Source: Smittium culicis
Lineage: Eukaryota; Kickxellomycota; Harpellomycetes; Harpellales; Legeriomycetaceae
Assembly (NCBI GenBank): GCA_001970855.1
Contig: LSSN01001322.1
Coordinates: 1-11,588 of the forward strand
Reading direction: 5' to 3'
Length of the DNA: 11,588 nucleotides
The position numbers were made by a program, and so were the translations under genes. Of this stretch, positions 8,421 through 11,588 are shown piece by piece; position 1 is the first letter of the stretch, and the number at the start of each line of letters is the position of its first letter. The notes under the pieces were generated by a model. The model saw only the letters and a program-made list of their open reading frames with translations, did not search any database and was not told the DNA's origin.

Positions 8421-8901
8421 TATGAATTCTTTAGGGGAAAGCGAACACACGGTTTGGGATTTTTAAGAATATTATATCCAATAATATAAGTAGACTTCTA
8501 ATTTGTGAAATCTACGCTCAGATATAGCTATTCTTATATTATTTAACATTATTGGCTTGGTTATATCCAATCTATATGTTTATGATTTGGAAAAATATGT
8601 CGGAGAGATTATTTTTCCAACCACAATTTGTTACATATAATTTGATACAATAAAGTTATAGACTCTGGTTCTTGCTATGTCAAAGCAAATATAATATGAT
8701 TACACATTAATCAAATTCTAATCTACTTAATCAACCACTAAATGCTTAATGGAGATTTTGGTGCAAATCGAAAAATTATTTATTTTTTCTATAAAACCAC
8801 TTACTATATACTTTTAGTTCGTATGGAGTATAATTTTGAATTTATTTTGAATCTCACCCTCTTTTCTTAAATAAAAACATCTTAAATAAACGAAATTTTA
8901 T
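8421..8901 (-). other. Unreadable linker of the DIRS-like relic
   Basis: Between RNase H and the gag-like stretch no frame reads for long on the minus strand. In DIRS elements the DAM-type methyltransferase-like domain usually lies here. A few short runs with Phe, His and Leu are compatible with it, but none shows a decisive motif. It also contains paired blocks AATAATATAAG (8480-8490) and CTTATATTATT (8533-8543), a perfect 11-bp inverted repeat. Confidence 0.4.
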
Positions 8902-10200
8902 CAGGCTGTCAGCAGGCTTGAGGCGTTTTCTGGATTCATCGTTTATGTCACATTCATCACCACCGGTTTGCTGATTGTATTTAAAAAATTATTCCATATA
9001 TCTCATGCTATTTTGAGCAGGATGGGGATATGATACTGAAAAATTTCTTGACGTAGGCAAATTTTTTCTGTTTTCCGAGTATACTGGCACTATCGACCAA
9101 AAAAACTCCGAAGATGAAATGCGTAAAATATTTTCAATAATTTTTTATAGTGATATGAATCAACACTTGTGATGAGCTCCGTAACCCATGGTATAAATCG
9201 GAGCCTAATAATACCCCCATGCTGTATAGGAGGTATCGGTGAATACCTCTATCCCTGGGTTTTCCGGAAGGAAGGAATGAAATTTTATTTTGGCCAAATT
9301 TTCTTTCTTTAACTGAAGGATTTAGAATATATATTTAGTCAAGTTGGGCGCCGATTTTAATTGAACTCATTGTCTTGGTACAAAAGTTTCTGAGTTATAT
9401 AAATTATTATAAGATGAGATGGCCAGTATTATTAGCCACAGATATGGTTTGAGATCTTCATATGAATCTCGTTAAACCTTTCATGCGTGTCATCTCTACA
9501 TTCAGTAGTTTTACCACATCACCATGGAGGTTTCAAATGTTTCTTTTATTACCTTGAGAGTCATTTACCGGTTATTAATGGCCATTAACAGGTGATTTAT
9601 CATCTGTTTCGTCACTGTCTCTGACCTCTACTTATTTAAAAGATGCCCAAGATGTGTATACTTGTTCATGGTTGCTGTGGTATACTGACTGTACATTTTC
9701 CTTATCTATGCTATTATTAGGAGGTAATTAAAGTAAATAACTATCCTGAACTCTCATTTTCATACCCATGTCATCATGGTATAGTACCTTCATAAATATT
9801 TTGGTGAGACAGATAGGTCGAATTGCAGCTCCCTGAACAGGAACTTTAGGTCATTTATAGTGATTATAAAGCATTTTCTACAGGTCTTGTGTATCAGGAT
9901 GTTGAATAAAAATCATTCTGTATTAATGACGCCATTTAGTCCTTCACTCTTATTAGCTTATAGAATAAGAAGAATGAATCAACCTTGATTTTTTTGTTCT
10001 GAAAAACCTTTTTCAAATTTCTTAAGTTTATGACTGGTCTCAGCTTTCCAATATTTATGATAAAATTGAGGTTTTTTTTTTTTTTGGAATCTCTGATTTG
10101 AGGATCAACCTCCTCTATTTCTTTCTTGAAAAATAAACAGTCTCTTTTCCATGTCAATACACGACTTTATTCTCGACAAAGCTTCCTCTTGTAGCGTCAA
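8902..10200 (-). pseudogene. DIRS-type reverse transcriptase-RNase H relic
   Basis: Read from 10200 down. LQEEALSRIK (near 10180) leads into EEVDPQI and GKLRPVINL (10023-10049), then a fingers/palm segment in which RVKD is followed by TAA (9936-9938) and MASL (9924-9935), where the family has a Gly-Asp-aromatic-Met run. A frameshift near 9905 moves the reading to a second frame holding HKTCRKC, LQFDLSVSP (the PFG triplet missing in frame), IYFNYLLIIA (9709-9738) where the YxDD active site belongs, and INHLLMAINNR (9568-9600). RNase H follows: EVFTDTSYTAWG (9214-9249), YSEN (9070-9081) for the usual SDN, and PADSL (8902-8916). In-frame stops include 9790, 9760, 9754, 9706, 9628, 9565 and 9205. 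A segment at about 9430-9530 (VVKLLN) is read in another frame. The order and spacing match DIRS pol; the enzyme cannot be active. Confidence 0.85.
10072..10085 (+). repeat. Poly-T tract (14 T) inside the reverse transcriptase relic
   Basis: On the minus strand this is a run of 14 A coding for a lysine run just before GKLRPVINL. It lies where the family normally has a Gly-Phe-Tyr-Ser and Pro-Lys-Lys stretch. Slippage here is the likely cause of local frame change and of the loss of that block. Confidence 0.7.
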
Positions 10201-10232
10201 AAATGATTATTCAGTGTCAGGAGCTTTTTCTA

Positions 10233-10604
10233 ACTGGAGAATAGAATTAGTAGCTCCTTCTCAGCAGTTTTTTTACCCAAGTTCTGCTTGTGAGTCGTTT
10301 CCAATAATTCTTCAACATTGTGAGGAGACAATATTCTGAGGGGCACCCAAAGTTGCTTAGTGGCTTCCTCTTCTTCTTAACATACCATTTCCCTTTCATA
10401 TGGATGAAAAAGCTGCTTTATAAGAAGTATTTTTAAAATTTTGGATATATTGAATATTATGATACGCTTCAGTAGAGCTGTTTGGAGAAATATAAAGGTT
10501 CTATCTGTATACACCCTTGTTAGAGCTTCCTGACACTTTCCTTTAAATAGCGGATTATCCTTAAAGATTACATTATGAATTTTTTTCTTATCAAAAAACC
10601 TATT
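10233..10604 (-). pseudogene. Coding-like debris upstream of the DIRS reverse transcriptase
   Basis: On the minus strand one frame stays open for 75 codons (10604-10380), meets a TAA (10377-10379) and continues for 48 codons to a TAG (10230-10232). Peptides include KGKCQEALTRVYTDR, LFHPYEREMVC, EEEEATKQLWVPLRI and HNVEELLETTHKQ. No family is recognised. Its place directly upstream of the reverse transcriptase on the same strand suggests the N-terminal part of pol or gag, but an unrelated old gene or chance is possible. No intact start codon was found for it. Confidence 0.35.
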
Positions 10605-11284
10605 TTATGAAATGAAAAATAATTAATTTGGCTTCGCTGTATTATCTATAGCCTAGAATATTTTTTAAATTAAGCCTAATAAATTATTGTTCCAATAATA
10701 TCCAATTTTTGACTAGCTAAACTTTAAAGGTCTAAGTACTTTTCTTCATTAAAGCCTTCAAAGATATTTGCGCAGCATATAAGACTTTCTTATTTGGAAA
10801 ACTATTATCTTCACATAGGATTATTTGTCAAGTGTATTCAATTTAATAATATCAAAAGGGGAAATTTATAATATTGAAAATCAATAGTACTTTAATGTTC
10901 TCCTCTTTATATAGCGAAGAAAATATAGATATTAGAATCAGAATTATATTGAGATTAGAATGTGGAAAGAATATAAATAAGGCTAAAGAACTTTTGAAAC
11001 TATTCTGTTTCAAATCAAAACTACCTTCAAACTTGTTTCCATACTCATGAATAAAAGCGATAGTATCAATTTCAGAATAAACTAGTGGAACTTTATAAAT
11101 TCAGTACAATTAATATAATTAAAATAAAAGGATGTGAATAAATTATAAATCGCTAAGGTAGTTTAGGGGTACACTAACCCTAAATTATATAATTATATAA
11201 TCATTTCACAGTGAAATTGCAAGATAAAGGCTATATTAAAGTATGTTTTATTTAAAAAAGATGTAGATATACTAAGACTATTAC
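10605..11284. other. AT-rich spacer right of the DIRS-like relic
   Basis: No gene is supported. An 82-codon minus frame without ATG (10855-11100) is compatible with chance. If the element above was complete, part of its gag or its terminal repeat should lie here, but I could not recognise either. Confidence 0.4.
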
Positions 11285-11287
11285 TAA

Positions 11288-11588
11288 TATCTTGCGAGTG
11301 ATTTTAGAAGAATGAAAAGTAAAATGTTATTTAAACAGATTAAATCACTTGATTTTCCGCTGAACGAAAAGCAGTGGTTTAAATACTTTATTTGGTTTGA
11401 GTTGTTTACCAACTTACTATGTGAATTTGACCAACGAGATTTACAATGGATTGTTGATGTTAAAAATGTACATTTTAAGTATTTCAGTTGATCTGGTTGT
11501 TCTATGTAAGAACGATTTCTTACAGATACTTTATGTCTCGAGATGGAAGATATCACAGCTGCAGTTATAGCGCTAGAGGGGGGTTTTT
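11288..11588 (+). pseudogene. Unrecognised coding-like relic at the right edge
   Basis: After a TAA at 11285-11287 a plus frame runs to a TGA at 11489-11491, with ATG at 11312 giving 59 aa. It contains DFPLNEKQWFKYFIWFELF and LCEFDQRDLQWIVDV, with three Trp codons, unusual in random AT-rich DNA. The same frame resumes after TGA and TAA (11504-11509 region) with RFLTDTLCLEMEDITAAVIA and runs off the window. I do not recognise the family. It may be a broken gene, a transposon shred or an exon of a gene beyond the edge. The opposite strand is also open here but is serine-rich and starts only at GTG. Confidence 0.35.
11505..11524. repeat. Perfect 8-bp hairpin with 4-nt loop
   Basis: TGTAAGAA, loop CGAT, TTCTTACA. 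The mixed-composition stem looks like a GTAAG...TTACAG mini-intron, but 20 nt is too short for spliceosomal splicing. It lies in the broken open frame at the right edge. Confidence 0.6.

Larger units (their letters stand above)
7081..10200 (-). mobile_element. Decayed DIRS-like (tyrosine-recombinase) retrotransposon
   Basis: A degenerate element on the minus strand. Reverse transcriptase and RNase H (10200-8902) are followed by a linker, a gag-like stretch and a tyrosine recombinase (7830-7081). Reverse transcriptase of the GKLRPVINLR type plus a recombinase with FLRAS and IPKVRAI blocks in place of a DDE integrase is the hallmark of DIRS-type elements, which insert by site-specific recombination of a circular intermediate. 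Dozens of stops and several frameshifts show long inactivity. I could not identify the terminal repeats (inverted ends with internal complementary region, or split direct repeats), so the true ends are unknown and one or two insertions may be involved. Confidence 0.82.

Noticed and set aside
9172..9210. GATGAG followed by a GCTCCG...CGGAGC stem, resembling a hammerhead ribozyme core
   Set aside because: The conserved CUGA before GA and the GAA-A after stem II are missing, and the sequence is explained by the RNase H coding relic on the minus strand.
10151..10339. 62-codon plus frame beginning with ATG
   Set aside because: It is antisense to the upstream reverse-transcriptase debris and has no recognisable motif. 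The minus strand carries the DIRS-type blocks next to it.
11506..11525. GTAAG...TTACAG as a 20-nt intron
   Set aside because: Too short for spliceosomal splicing; the two ends are simply the arms of a hairpin.
11284..11556. 90-codon minus frame at the right edge
   Set aside because: It starts at GTG and is serine- and asparagine-rich. The opposite strand carries the Trp-containing, more protein-like reading.

Overview
The window is eukaryotic nuclear DNA, most likely from a compact, very AT-rich fungal genome. Spliceosomal introns (GT...AG, 68 and 116 nt) interrupt a fungal-type alpha/beta hydrolase, and there are pieces of a non-LTR (LINE) retrotransposon and a DIRS-like tyrosine-recombinase retrotransposon. 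DIRS-type elements together with LINEs, short introns and AT-rich spacers would fit an early-diverging fungus (Mucoromycota or Zoopagomycota, for example gut fungi). That placement is inference, not proof. Base composition changes sharply: sampled 60-base lines have 28 G+C in the LINE piece (121-180), 16 in the spacer (3001-3060) and 27 in the DIRS relic (9181-9240).

Layout. 1-865 (minus): 5'-truncated LINE reverse transcriptase with one in-frame stop; it runs off the left edge. 866-1272: AT-rich spacer. 1273-2722 (minus): three-exon alpha/beta hydrolase of the ABHD4/ABHD5-CLD1/ICT1 group, 421 aa, with a TATA box at 2812-2821. 2823-5069: over 2 kb of AT-rich spacer with several inverted repeats but no gene I can support. 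5070-5450 (plus): a 126-aa secreted cysteine-containing protein with TATA box and polyadenylation signal. 5451-7080: AT-rich spacer. 7081-10200 (minus): a heavily mutated DIRS-like relic, read from high to low coordinates as reverse transcriptase, RNase H, an unreadable linker, a gag-like stretch and a tyrosine recombinase. 10233-10604: further coding-like debris on the same strand. 10605-11284: spacer. 11288-11588 (plus): an unrecognised broken open frame at the right edge.

Only two genes look functional: the hydrolase (lipid metabolism) and the small secreted protein. They are not obviously linked in function; both sit in a gene-poor tract between decayed retrotransposons. I found no tRNA, rRNA, CRISPR array or new defence or biosynthetic system. 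The most interesting part is the DIRS-like relic, because of its domain order, the shared reading frame of its parts and the pattern of lost catalytic residues.
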